Of a DNA stretch of 64,000 nt, positions 56,005 to 63,837 are shown piece after piece. Position numbers and translations under genes: made by a program. This stretch comes from Burkholderiales bacterium. GTDB taxonomy: Bacteria; Pseudomonadota; Gammaproteobacteria; Burkholderiales; Burkholderiaceae_C. Below the pieces are notes generated by a model, which ran no database searches, was not told the origin of the DNA, and worked only from the letters and a program-made list of their open reading frames with translations. The first letter of the stretch is position 1. Every line of letters begins with the position of its first letter. The stretch is from contig JACRPO010000011.1 of NCBI GenBank assembly GCA_016223165.1, positions 1 to 64,000 on the forward strand. The letters run 5' to 3'.

Positions 56005-56822
56005 ACCCCGCGCCGACCGCGCTGCTCGCCGAGGACGAACCGCTGCTCGCGCGGGCGCTGCAGGCCGACCTCGAGCGCCTGTGGCCCGAGCTGCGGGTGC
56101 TGGCCACCGTCGGCGACGGCGCGACCGCCGTCGAACAGGCGCTCGCGCGGCGGCCGTCGCTGTGCTTCTTCGACATCCGCATGCCCGGCCTCAGCGGGCT
56201 CGAAGCGGCGCAGGCGCTGGCCGAGGAGTGGCCCGAGGGCGTGGCCTTCCCGCTGCTCGTCTTCGTGACCGCCTACGACCAGTACGCGCTGCAGGCGTTC
56301 GAGGCGCAGGCGGTGGACTATCTCGTCAAGCCGGTGCAGGCGCCGCGCCTGGCCAGCTGCGTGCAGCGGCTGAAGAAGCGGCTGGCCGCGGCGCCCGAAG
56401 GCATCGAGCAGACGCTGGCGCAGCTGCGTGCGCTGCTGGGCGCTACGCCCGCTGCGACAGCTGCGACAGCTGCGGGTGCTGCGGCTGCGGCCGTGCCGCG
56501 TCTGCAGGTCATCCAGGCCAGTGCCGGCGCGCTGGTGCACATGGTGCCCGTCGACGAGGTGCTGTACTTCGAGGCCGCCGACAAGTACCTGCGCGTCGTC
56601 ACCGCCGAGCGCGAGCACCTGATCCGGCTCTCGCTGCGCGAGCTGCTGCCGCAGATCGACCCGCAGCAGTTCTGGCAGGTGCACCGCAGCCTGGTGGTAC
56701 GCGCCGGCGCCATCGCCACCGCGCTGCGCGACGAGTCGGGCAAGGTGTTCCTGACGCTGCGCGGCCGGCCCGAGCGGCTGACGGCCAGCCGCCTGTACGC
56801 GCACCTCTTCAAGGGCATGTGA
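56001..56822 (+). CDS. LytTR-family response regulator
   Basis: The 273-residue protein has an N-terminal receiver domain (phospho-Asp in CFFDIRMPGLSG, Lys in DYLVKPV). A linker with Ala/Thr repeats (AATAATAAGAAAA) joins it to a LytTR DNA-binding domain (EVLYFEAADKYLRVVTAERE, then FWQVHRSLVV). LytTR regulators bind paired direct repeats. No such pair was identified by eye upstream of the ABC operon at 49700-49780. A second copy of similar linker repeats occurs in its partner kinase. Confidence 0.92.
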   Translation: MNPAPTALLAEDEPLLARALQADLERLWPELRVLATVGDGATAVEQALARRPSLCFFDIRMPGLSGLEAAQALAEEWPEGVAFPLLVFVTAYDQYALQAFEAQAVDYLVKPVQAPRLASCVQRLKKRLAAAPEGIEQTLAQLRALLGATPAATAATAAGAAAAAVPRLQVIQASAGALVHMVPVDEVLYFEAADKYLRVVTAEREHLIRLSLRELLPQIDPQQFWQVHRSLVVRAGAIATALRDESGKVFLTLRGRPERLTASRLYAHLFKGM

Positions 56823-56844
56823 GCGCGCCGCGGGCCTGAGGAGG

Positions 56845-56935
56845 CTGCGCCGCCGCGCCGCGAGTGCAGCGCGCTCGGTGCTGCGCGCTCAGTGCAGTGC
56901 GCTCAGTGCGGCGCCATCAGTGCAGCGCGGACAGG
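56845..56935. repeat. Degenerate short repeats between the LytTR and amino acid ABC genes
   Basis: Several variants of GTGCAGCGC and GCTCAGTGC follow one another in the convergent gap and reach the last codons of the ATPase gene. Function unknown. Confidence 0.55.
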
Positions 56936-57666
56936 AACTGCTTCAGCTCGGGTGTGCGCGGTGCCGTGAACAGCTCTTCGGGCGGCCCCATCTCGTGGAT
57001 GCGACCGGCGTGCATGAAGACCAGCCGGTCGGCCACCTTGCGCGCGAAGTTCATCTCGTGCGTCACCATCACGAGCGTCATGCCCTCCTCGGCCAGCGCC
57101 TCCACCACCTTCAGCACCTCGCCCACGAGCTCGGGGTCGAGCGCCGAGGTGATCTCGTCGCACAGCAGCACCGCCGGGTCCATGGCGAGCGCACGCGCGA
57201 TGGCCACGCGCTGCTGCTGCCCGCCGGAGAGCTGGTCGGGGTAGGCGGCGAACTTCTCGCCCAGGCCCACGCGCTCGAGCAGGGCCTGCGCGCGCTGCTC
57301 GGCCTCGGCGCCGCGCCGGCCCTTCACGAGCCCGGGCGCGAGCATGACGTTGTGGCCCACGTCCAGGTGCGGGAAGAGGTTGAAGCTCTGGAAGATCATG
57401 CCCACGTGCTGGCGCAGCTCGCGCATCGCCTTCGCGTCGCCGTGGCGCAGCGGCCGGCCGTCGACGGTGAGGCTGCCCTCCTGGAACTCCTCGAGGCCGT
57501 TGATGCAGCGCAGGAGCGTGCTCTTGCCCGAGCCGCTCTTGCCGATGACGGCCACCACCTCGCCGCGCTGCACGGCGAGGTCGATGCCCTTGAGCACCTC
57601 GTTGCTGCCGTAGCGCTTGCGCAGCGCCTGGATCTCGACGATGGGCTGATCAGGCTTATCGGCCAA
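56917..57666 (-). CDS. Polar amino acid ABC importer, ATPase
   Basis: The 249-residue protein has Walker A GKSGSGKST, GMIFQSFNLFPHLDV, signature LSGGQQQRVAIARAL, Walker B VLLCDEITSALDPE and VTHEMNFARKVADR. This sequence type is characteristic of GlnQ/HisP ATPases that energise polar amino acid uptake. It overlaps the adjoining permease gene by 11 bp and closes the five-gene operon. Confidence 0.95.
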   Translation of the reverse strand: MADKPDQPIVEIQALRKRYGSNEVLKGIDLAVQRGEVVAVIGKSGSGKSTLLRCINGLEEFQEGSLTVDGRPLRHGDAKAMRELRQHVGMIFQSFNLFPHLDVGHNVMLAPGLVKGRRGAEAEQRAQALLERVGLGEKFAAYPDQLSGGQQQRVAIARALAMDPAVLLCDEITSALDPELVGEVLKVVEALAEEGMTLVMVTHEMNFARKVADRLVFMHAGRIHEMGPPEELFTAPRTPELKQFLSALH

Positions 57667-58306
57667 GGTTCAGTCTCCTCTCCAGCACGCGGCTCCAGGC
57701 CGAGATGGGGTAGCACAAGCCGAAGTACAGCAAGGCGACGCAGGCATAGACGGTGAAGGGGCGGAAAGTGGCGTTGGTGATCATCGTGCCGGCCTTGGTG
57801 AGCTCGATGAAGCCGATCACCGAGGCCAGCGCGGTGCCCTTGATCACCTGCACCAGGAAGCCCACGGTCGGCGGCACGGCCACGCGCAGCGCCTGCGGGC
57901 CGATCACGTAGCGAAGCTGCTCGTGCAGGCTCAGCGCCAGGCTGGCCGAGGCCTCCCATTGGCCCTTTGGCACGGCATTGACGCAGCCGCGCCAGATCTC
58001 GGTGAGGAAGGCGCTCGTGTACAGCGTGAGCGCGAGCGACGCCGCGGTCCAGGCCGAGACCTCGAGCCCCAGCAGCGCGAGCCCGAAGTAGGCCAGGAAG
58101 AGCTGCATCAGGAGCGGCGTGCCCTGGAAGACCTGCACGTAGGCGCCGACGCCGCGCTCGGCTCCTCGCAGCCGCGCGATGCGCGCCACCAGCAGCGCCA
58201 GCGCGACGAGTCCGCCGCCGACGAAGGCGATGAGCGACAGCACCACCGTCCAGCGCGCCGCCAGCAGCAGGTTGCGCAGGATGTCCCAGAGGCTGAACTC
58301 GACCAT
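57656..58306 (-). CDS. Polar amino acid ABC importer, permease (copy 2)
   Basis: The 216-residue HisM/GlnP-type permease has about five helices. The ATPase-contact EAA loop (EASASLALSLHEQLRYVIGP) and FQGTPLLMQLFLAYFGLALLG are typical. It starts 50 bp after the first permease. The two permeases probably form a heterodimer. Confidence 0.93.
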   Translation of the reverse strand: MVEFSLWDILRNLLLAARWTVVLSLIAFVGGGLVALALLVARIARLRGAERGVGAYVQVFQGTPLLMQLFLAYFGLALLGLEVSAWTAASLALTLYTSAFLTEIWRGCVNAVPKGQWEASASLALSLHEQLRYVIGPQALRVAVPPTVGFLVQVIKGTALASVIGFIELTKAGTMITNATFRPFTVYACVALLYFGLCYPISAWSRVLERRLNLGR

Positions 58307-58356
58307 GCTCTTCGGTGCTCCCGGACGTGCCCGTTCAGCGCCCGCTCAGTGCCCGC

Positions 58357-59016
58357 TCAGCGCCCGAACAGGAAGCGCGGCCCGGCCCAGCGCAGCAACT
58401 GCCGCAGGCCGATGGCCAGCGCCAGGTAGATGGCGGTGGCGACGATGTAGGCCTCGAAGGCGCGGAAGTTGCGGCTCTGGATCAGGTTGGCGTAGTAGGA
58501 GAGCTCCTGCGCGGCGATCTGCCCGCACACCGCCGAGCCGAGCATGACGATGATGATCTGGCTCACCATCGCCGGCCACACGCGCGAGAGCGCCGGCGGC
58601 AGCACGACGCGCATGAAGACCTGCAGGCGGCTCATCGCCAGGCTCAGCCCCGCCTCGACCTGCCCGCGCGGCGTGGCCTCGATGCCGGCGCGCACGATCT
58701 CGGCGGCGTAGGCGCCGAGGTTGATCACCATCGCCAGCACGGAGGCCCACTCGGGCGTGAGGCGCACGCCCAGGCCCGGCAGGCCGAAGAAGATGAAGAA
58801 GAGCTGGACGATGAAGGGCGTGTTGCGGATCAGCTCCACGTACGCCGAGACCACCGCACCGAGCCCCTTCGGCCCCCAGGTGCGCGCCCAGGCGCAGGCA
58901 ACGCCGAGCGCCATGCCGGCGACCGCCGCCAGCGCCGTCAGCACGACGGTGGCGGCGACGCCGCGCAGCAGCAGCGGCCACTCGGCGAGCACGGCGGAGA
59001 AGTCGAGCACGACCAT
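58357..59016 (-). CDS. Polar amino acid ABC importer, permease (copy 1)
   Basis: The 219-residue protein has five helices and the signatures ELIRNTPFIVQLFFIFFGLP and the EAA loop GQVEAGLSLAMSRLQVFMRV. It begins 44 bp after the binding-protein gene. Partner of the next permease. Confidence 0.93.
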   Translation of the reverse strand: MVVLDFSAVLAEWPLLLRGVAATVVLTALAAVAGMALGVACAWARTWGPKGLGAVVSAYVELIRNTPFIVQLFFIFFGLPGLGVRLTPEWASVLAMVINLGAYAAEIVRAGIEATPRGQVEAGLSLAMSRLQVFMRVVLPPALSRVWPAMVSQIIIVMLGSAVCGQIAAQELSYYANLIQSRNFRAFEAYIVATAIYLALAIGLRQLLRWAGPRFLFGR

Positions 59017-59060
59017 GGCGTGGCCTCGCGTCGGGTCCGGGCGCAGCGGTCGCGTGCCGC

Positions 59061-59870
59061 TCAGTTCGGCAGTTCGCCCGCCGGCGCACCCAGCCAGCGC
59101 TGCGACATCTTGTCGATCTCGCCGGCGGCCTTGGCGGCGGCGATGATCTCGTTGACGCGTGCGCGAAGCTTGTCCTCGCCCTTGTTGACGCCGATGAAGT
59201 TGGGCGACTGCTTGATCACGAGCTTGAACTCGGTGCCGAGCTGCGGGTTGCGCACCATCATGTTGCCGGCCACCGAGGCACCGGTGGCGATGACCTGCAC
59301 CTGGCCGCTGACGAAGGCCGACACGGTGGCGTTGTTGTCCTCGAAGCGCTTGATGTCGGCGGCCGCGGGCGCGAGCTTGGTGAGCTCCATGTCCTCGATG
59401 GCGCCGCGCGTCACGCCCACCGTCTTGCCGGCGAGATCGGCAAAGCTCTTCAGCGGCAGCGCCTTGGCCGCGAACACCGCCTGGTAGAAGGGCGAGTAGG
59501 CGGCCGTGAAGTCGATGACCTTCTCGCGCTCGGCGTTCTTGCCGAGCGTGGAGATGACGAGGTGCGCCTTCTTCGTCTGCAGGTAGGGGATGCGGTTGGC
59601 GCTGCTCACCGGCACCAGCTCCACCTTCACGCCCAGCTTGGCGCCGATGTAGTTGGCCATGTCGATGTCGAGCCCGCGCGGCTGCAGGTCGGTGCCGACG
59701 AAGCCGTAGGGCGGAAAGTCGGTCGGGATGGCGATCTGGATGACCTTCTTCGCAAGGATGTCGTCGAGCGCGCCCTGCGCGCGCGCCGTGAGCGGCAGCG
59801 CCGAGGCGGCGGCGAGCACGAAGGCCAGCGCGAAGGCCGGCGAGATGGCCGCGATGAGGCGACGTTGCAT
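59061..59870 (-). CDS. Amino acid ABC importer, periplasmic binding protein
   Basis: The protein has 269 residues. A signal peptide ends LTARAQ (about residue 32). The family 3 solute-binding fold shows FPPYGFVGTDLQPRGLDIDM and LVISTLGKNAEREKVIDFTA, then LAGKTVGVTRGAIEDMELTK. It would bind a polar amino acid or similar compound; the exact ligand is unknown. Its ATG is 2 bp after the regulator's stop, and its ribosome site AGGAG lies within the regulator gene. Confidence 0.93.
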   Translation of the reverse strand: MQRRLIAAISPAFALAFVLAAASALPLTARAQGALDDILAKKVIQIAIPTDFPPYGFVGTDLQPRGLDIDMANYIGAKLGVKVELVPVSSANRIPYLQTKKAHLVISTLGKNAEREKVIDFTAAYSPFYQAVFAAKALPLKSFADLAGKTVGVTRGAIEDMELTKLAPAAADIKRFEDNNATVSAFVSGQVQVIATGASVAGNMMVRNPQLGTEFKLVIKQSPNFIGVNKGEDKLRARVNEIIAAAKAAGEIDKMSQRWLGAPAGELPN

Positions 59871-59872
59871 GT

Positions 59873-60763
59873 TCAGGGCTCCTGTTTCCTGCGGCGCGCG
59901 GCCGCCTTGGGTTGCGGGTTGGGGGGTGGCGGGGTGAGGAGATCGGTGAAGAGGCGCCGGCTTGCTGCTGCCCGTGGTGCGGCGCGGGGTGCGGCGTGGG
60001 GTACGGGAGCGGCGCGTGCACGCTCCGCCGGCGGCGGCCCGCGGCCGCCATCGCGCGCCGCAGCGGGCAGCAAGGCCAGGCGCAGGTGCGAGACCGGGTC
60101 GTCGCGGAGAGGCTGGCCCAGGTGACGCGCCACCTCCTCGATGTGCTCGCGCATCAGCGCGGCGGCCCGCTCGTGCTCGCCGGCGGCCAGCGCGGCGACG
60201 ATCCGCGCATGGTCGGCGCAGGAGCGCGCGGCATCGTGCGTGGACTGGTAGAGCGAGGCAATGAGCGTCGTGCGCGCGGTCAGGTCCTTCAGGATGTCGG
60301 CCAGCAGCCCGTGGCCGGCGCACTCGGCCAGGCAGACGTGGAACTCGCCGAGCAGGTAGCTGCGCTCGCCGGGGTCGCCGCCGCGGATGGCCGCCTTCTC
60401 CTGCGCCAGGTGCTGCTTCAGGCGCTTGAGCGCGGGGTCCGGCAGGCGCTGCGGCAGCGCATGCACGAGCCCGGTCTCGATGGCGATGCGGGCGTCGAAG
60501 GCGTCTTTCGCCTCGGCCGCCGAAGGCTGCACCACGAACCAGCCGCGGCGCGCATTCACCACCACCATGCCGCGCGCCGAGAGCCGACCCAGGGCCTCGC
60601 GCACGAGCGTGCGGCTGACGCCGAAGAGGTCGGCCAGCGACTGCTCGCCCAGGCGCTGGCCGGCCTCGATGCGGCCGGCCAGGATGGCATCGACGACGAG
60701 GTCGGCGATGGCATCGGGGCTGCGGGACGGCGCCGCAACAGCGCGCGCTTTCGGGTGGGACAT
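59873..60763 (-). CDS. GntR-family (FCD/FadR type) regulator
   Basis: The protein has 296 residues. The N-terminal winged helix (RIEAGQRLGEQSLADLFGVS, then RTLVREALGRLSARGMV) and a helical FCD effector domain (about 90-225) with metal-type histidines (EFHVCLAE, DHARIVAAL, MREHIEEV) are clear. The last 65 residues are an unusual Ala/Pro/Arg-rich tail (from about 232). It is the first gene of the importer operon, so autoregulation with the transporter is likely. Confidence 0.92.
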   Translation of the reverse strand: MSHPKARAVAAPSRSPDAIADLVVDAILAGRIEAGQRLGEQSLADLFGVSRTLVREALGRLSARGMVVVNARRGWFVVQPSAAEAKDAFDARIAIETGLVHALPQRLPDPALKRLKQHLAQEKAAIRGGDPGERSYLLGEFHVCLAECAGHGLLADILKDLTARTTLIASLYQSTHDAARSCADHARIVAALAAGEHERAAALMREHIEEVARHLGQPLRDDPVSHLRLALLPAAARDGGRGPPPAERARAAPVPHAAPRAAPRAAASRRLFTDLLTPPPPNPQPKAAARRRKQEP

Positions 60764-60827
60764 CGGTCGAGTTGGTGCGTGCCGCCCCGGCACGGGGCAC
60801 ATCACGTGGCATGAGGCGGGCTCTCGA

Positions 60828-60849
60828 TGCTGATCAGCATTGTATACAA
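60828..60849. promoter_or_regulatory. Palindromic operator upstream of the GntR-importer operon
   Basis: Two abutting perfect palindromes, TGCTGATCAGCA (60828-60839) and TTGTATACAA (60840-60849), lie 65 bp upstream of the regulator. The second fits the TNGT-N-ACNA pattern known for FadR-type GntR proteins. It could also affect the divergent dapF gene. Confidence 0.6.
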
Positions 60850-60965
60850 GCGTGGTTTGCATGAACCGTGCCAGACGCCGGGCGGGCTGCGCCGCGGCGC
60901 GGCGACGCCCCGCCCGACGGCCGCGCCTGACGGCCGCGCCGGACCTTGGCGGACAATGTGCCCCC

Positions 60966-61841
60966 ATGCGACTGAGCTTTACCAAGATGCACGGCGCGGG
61001 CAACGACTTCGTCGTGCTCGACGGCACGCGCCACCCGGTCGAGCTGACGGCGGCGCAGGCGCGGCGGCTGGCCGACCGGCGCTTCGGCATCGGCGCCGAC
61101 CAGATCCTCGTCGTCGAGACGAGCACGACGCCGGGCGTCGACTTCCGCTACCGCATCTTCAACAGCAGCGGCGACGAGGTCGAGCATTGCGGCAACGGCG
61201 CGCGCTGCTTCGTGCGCTACGTGCATGCGCGCGGCCTCACCCGCGCTCGCCGCGTCAAGGTCGAGACGGTGAACAATCTGCTCGAGCTGGTGCTGCAGGA
61301 CGACGGCCGCGTCACGGTGGACATGAACCGGCCGGTCTTCGAGCCCGCGCTGATCCCCTTCGACGCCGCGGGGCTCACGCCGCGGCGCGCCGGTCCGGGC
61401 GCTGGCTTCGAGCTGTGGCCGCTCGTCGATGCCGGCGGCCGGCCGCTCGGCGAGGTGGCGACGCTCTCGATGGGCAACCCGCACGCGGTGATGCGCGTCG
61501 AGGACGTGGTGGCCGCGCCGGTGGCTGTGCTCGGGCCGCTCATCGAGGCGCATGCGCGCTTTCCGCGCAAGGTGAATGCCGGCTTCGTGCAGGTGCTCTC
61601 GCCCACCGAGATTCAACTGCGCGTACACGAGCGCGGCGCCGGCGAGACGCTCGCCTGCGGCACCGGCGCCTGCGCCGCCGTGGTCGCCGGCATCCGCCTC
61701 GGCTGGCTCGATGCGGTGCGACGGCGCGTCACCGTGCACACGCGCGGCGGCGACCTCGTCATCGAGTGGCCCGCCGACGATGCCCATGTGCTGATGACGG
61801 GCCCGGCGGAGTTCGTGTTCGACGGAGAGATCGAGCTGTGA
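60966..61841 (+). CDS. dapF: Diaminopimelate epimerase
   Basis: The 291-residue protein converts LL- to meso-diaminopimelate for lysine and peptidoglycan. FTKMHGAGNDFVVLD is the N-terminal hallmark. The two catalytic cysteines are in EHCGNGARC and LACGTGACAAV, and MGNPHAVMRV is present. Length is normal. A DUF484 gene and xerC follow with overlaps, the classical proteobacterial arrangement. Confidence 0.97.
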   Translation: MRLSFTKMHGAGNDFVVLDGTRHPVELTAAQARRLADRRFGIGADQILVVETSTTPGVDFRYRIFNSSGDEVEHCGNGARCFVRYVHARGLTRARRVKVETVNNLLELVLQDDGRVTVDMNRPVFEPALIPFDAAGLTPRRAGPGAGFELWPLVDAGGRPLGEVATLSMGNPHAVMRVEDVVAAPVAVLGPLIEAHARFPRKVNAGFVQVLSPTEIQLRVHERGAGETLACGTGACAAVVAGIRLGWLDAVRRRVTVHTRGGDLVIEWPADDAHVLMTGPAEFVFDGEIEL

Positions 61842-61858
61842 GCAGCGACAGGAGCGAC

Positions 61859-62542
61859 ATGGGCAACGAAGCACCTCTGGACGAAACCGCCGTCGCCAGG
61901 TTCCTGGCGCAGTCGCCGGGCTTCTTCGAGCGCCACGCCGAGCTGCTGGCGAGCATCCGCCTCACGAGCCCGCACGGCCAGCGCGCCGTCACGCTCTCTG
62001 AGCGGCAGATGGAAATGCTGCGCGAGCGCATCAAGGGTCTGGAGCTGAAGATCGTCGAGATGATCCGCGCCGGCCAGGAGAACATGGCGCTGGTGGACCG
62101 GCTGCACCGGCTGACGCGCATGCTGATGCGCAGCACCGACCCGGCGGCGCTGCCGGCGGCGATGCTGGCGACGCTGAAGCACGAGTTCCTCATTCCGCAG
62201 GCGGCGCTGCGCCTGTGGGCGCTGGCGCCGGCCTATGCCGACTGCGACTTCGCGCAGAGCGTCAGCGAGGACGTGAAGACCTTCGCCGGCAGCCTGAGCC
62301 TGCCCTACTGCGGCGTCAACGCCGGCTTCGAGGCCGTGAGCTGGCTCGAGGACCCGGCCAGCGTGGCGAGCGTGGCGATGATCCCGCTGCGCCAGGGCCC
62401 GGTCGCGGAAGGCGGCGTCTTCGGGCTGCTCGTGCTCGGCTCGCCCGACCCGACGCGCTACGCCGCCGAGATGGGCACCGACTTCCTGATGCGCATCGGC
62501 GAGCTCGCCGGCGCCGCACTGTGGCGGCTGCGGCCGAGCTGA
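61859..62542 (+). CDS. DUF484 family protein
   Basis: The 227-residue protein has AGGAG 5 bp before the ATG; a GTG at 61838 overlapping the dapF stop is an alternative. VARFLAQSPGFFERHAELLA and LSERQMEMLRERIKGLELKI are the DUF484 hallmarks, followed by a GAF-like domain. The family is conserved between dapF and xerC in proteobacteria with unknown function. Its stop overlaps the xerC start (TGATG). Confidence 0.93.
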   Translation: MGNEAPLDETAVARFLAQSPGFFERHAELLASIRLTSPHGQRAVTLSERQMEMLRERIKGLELKIVEMIRAGQENMALVDRLHRLTRMLMRSTDPAALPAAMLATLKHEFLIPQAALRLWALAPAYADCDFAQSVSEDVKTFAGSLSLPYCGVNAGFEAVSWLEDPASVASVAMIPLRQGPVAEGGVFGLLVLGSPDPTRYAAEMGTDFLMRIGELAGAALWRLRPS

Positions 62543-63567
62543 TGCCGGCCGCGCGGGCGATGGCACAGCGGGCGGCGCCAGGGCCGGCCGCCGCGCTGGC
62601 GCCCGAGATCGAGGACTACCTCCGCCACCTCGCCGTCGAGCGGCGGCTGGCGGCGCGCACCGTCACGCTCTACCGCGAGGCGCTGCAGCGCCTGCAGGAC
62701 AGCGCCGCACTCGAGGCGGTGCCGCTCAGGCAGGCGCAGCCGCACCACCTGCGCGGCTGGGCGGCGCGCCTGCGCGGCAGCGGCCTCGGGCCGCGCAGCA
62801 TCGCGCTCGCGCTGGCGGCGTGGCGCGGCCTGTACCGCCATTGGGGCCGGCACGGCGAGGTCGCCGCCAATCCGGTGGCGGGCCTGCGTGCACCCAAGGC
62901 CGGCAAGCCCTTGCCGAAGGCGCTGTCGGTCGAGCAGGCGGTGCAGCTGGCCGAGCACGCGCAGGCGCGCGCGCGCGCACGGGGGCCGCAGCCCAAAACC
63001 GAGGCCGCGGCCGATGCGCGGCTGGCACTGCGCGACCACGCCATCGTCGAGCTGCTCTACGGCAGCGGCCTGCGCGTGGCCGAGATCCTCGGCCTGGACC
63101 TGCGGGCGAGCGCGCAGGCACAGCGCGAAGGCCATGGCTGGATCGACATGGCGGACGCCGCGGCCCATGTGCTCGGCAAGGGCAGCAAGCGCCGCAGCGT
63201 GCCGGTCGGTCGCGCCGCCCTGGCGGCCTTGCAGGCCTGGATCGGCGTGCGCGCGCAGCTGGCGCGCGGCGACGAGCCGGCGCTCTTCGTCAGCCGGCGC
63301 GGCACGCGCCTCTCGGCCGGGCAGCTGCGCCTGCGGCTGAAGGCGCAGTCGCAGGCGAGCGGCCTGGCCACGCCCGTGCACCCGCACATGCTGCGCCACA
63401 GCTTCGCCAGCCACCTGCTGCAGTCCAGCGGCGACCTGCGCGCGGTGCAGGAGCTGCTCGGCCACGCCAGCATCACGACGACGCAGGTCTACACCAAGCT
63501 CGACCACCAGCACCTGGCGAAGGTGTACGACGCGGCGCATCCGCGCGCCCGGCGAAAGAGCCCCTGA
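62542..63567 (+). CDS. xerC: Tyrosine recombinase XerC
   Basis: The 341-residue protein is, with XerD, expected to resolve chromosome dimers at dif. The N-terminal core-binding domain (IEDYLRHLAVERRLAARTVT) is followed by the catalytic domain with Arg in GSGLRVAEIL, Lys in LGKGSKRRSVPV, HxxR in HPHMLRHSFASHLL, His in LLGHASITTTQ and the nucleophile Tyr in VYTKL. Slightly long because of an insert rich in Ala/Arg/Gln near residues 137-155. The dapF context shows it is the housekeeping recombinase, not a phage integrase. Confidence 0.96.
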   Translation: MPAARAMAQRAAPGPAAALAPEIEDYLRHLAVERRLAARTVTLYREALQRLQDSAALEAVPLRQAQPHHLRGWAARLRGSGLGPRSIALALAAWRGLYRHWGRHGEVAANPVAGLRAPKAGKPLPKALSVEQAVQLAEHAQARARARGPQPKTEAAADARLALRDHAIVELLYGSGLRVAEILGLDLRASAQAQREGHGWIDMADAAAHVLGKGSKRRSVPVGRAALAALQAWIGVRAQLARGDEPALFVSRRGTRLSAGQLRLRLKAQSQASGLATPVHPHMLRHSFASHLLQSSGDLRAVQELLGHASITTTQVYTKLDHQHLAKVYDAAHPRARRKSP

Positions 63568-63665
63568 GCCCCTGAGCCCGTGAGCCCGGTGAGCCCGGTG
63601 AGCCCCTGAGCCCGTGATCCCTGAGCCCGTGATCCCCTGATCCCTGACCTCTTGATCCCCTGCGC
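63568..63665. repeat. Degenerate tandem repeat after xerC
   Basis: About ten variants of an 8-10-bp unit, TGAGCCC(C/G)G and TGATCCC(C)G, follow the xerC stop without a break; the stop TGA is itself part of the first unit. The remaining gap to 63837 holds nothing recognisable. Confidence 0.8.
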
Positions 63666-63837
63666 CTGTCAGCCCTTGACCGAGCGCTGGGCACGAGCCG
63701 CGACCACCCGCGCGCGCCACCACCCCACCCGCCACCCTCCTGCCACCACGTTGTCAGGGGCCCCCAGGCACGATGAGGGCCTTCTCAACCCGGCTGCGAC
63801 AGCGGCCACGTAGCGGCAACATGCCAGGAGCCCGATC

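Noticed and set aside
62542..63567. Phage or integron integrase
   Set aside because: The dapF-DUF484 context and sequence show it is the housekeeping XerC; no attachment sites or phage genes are near.
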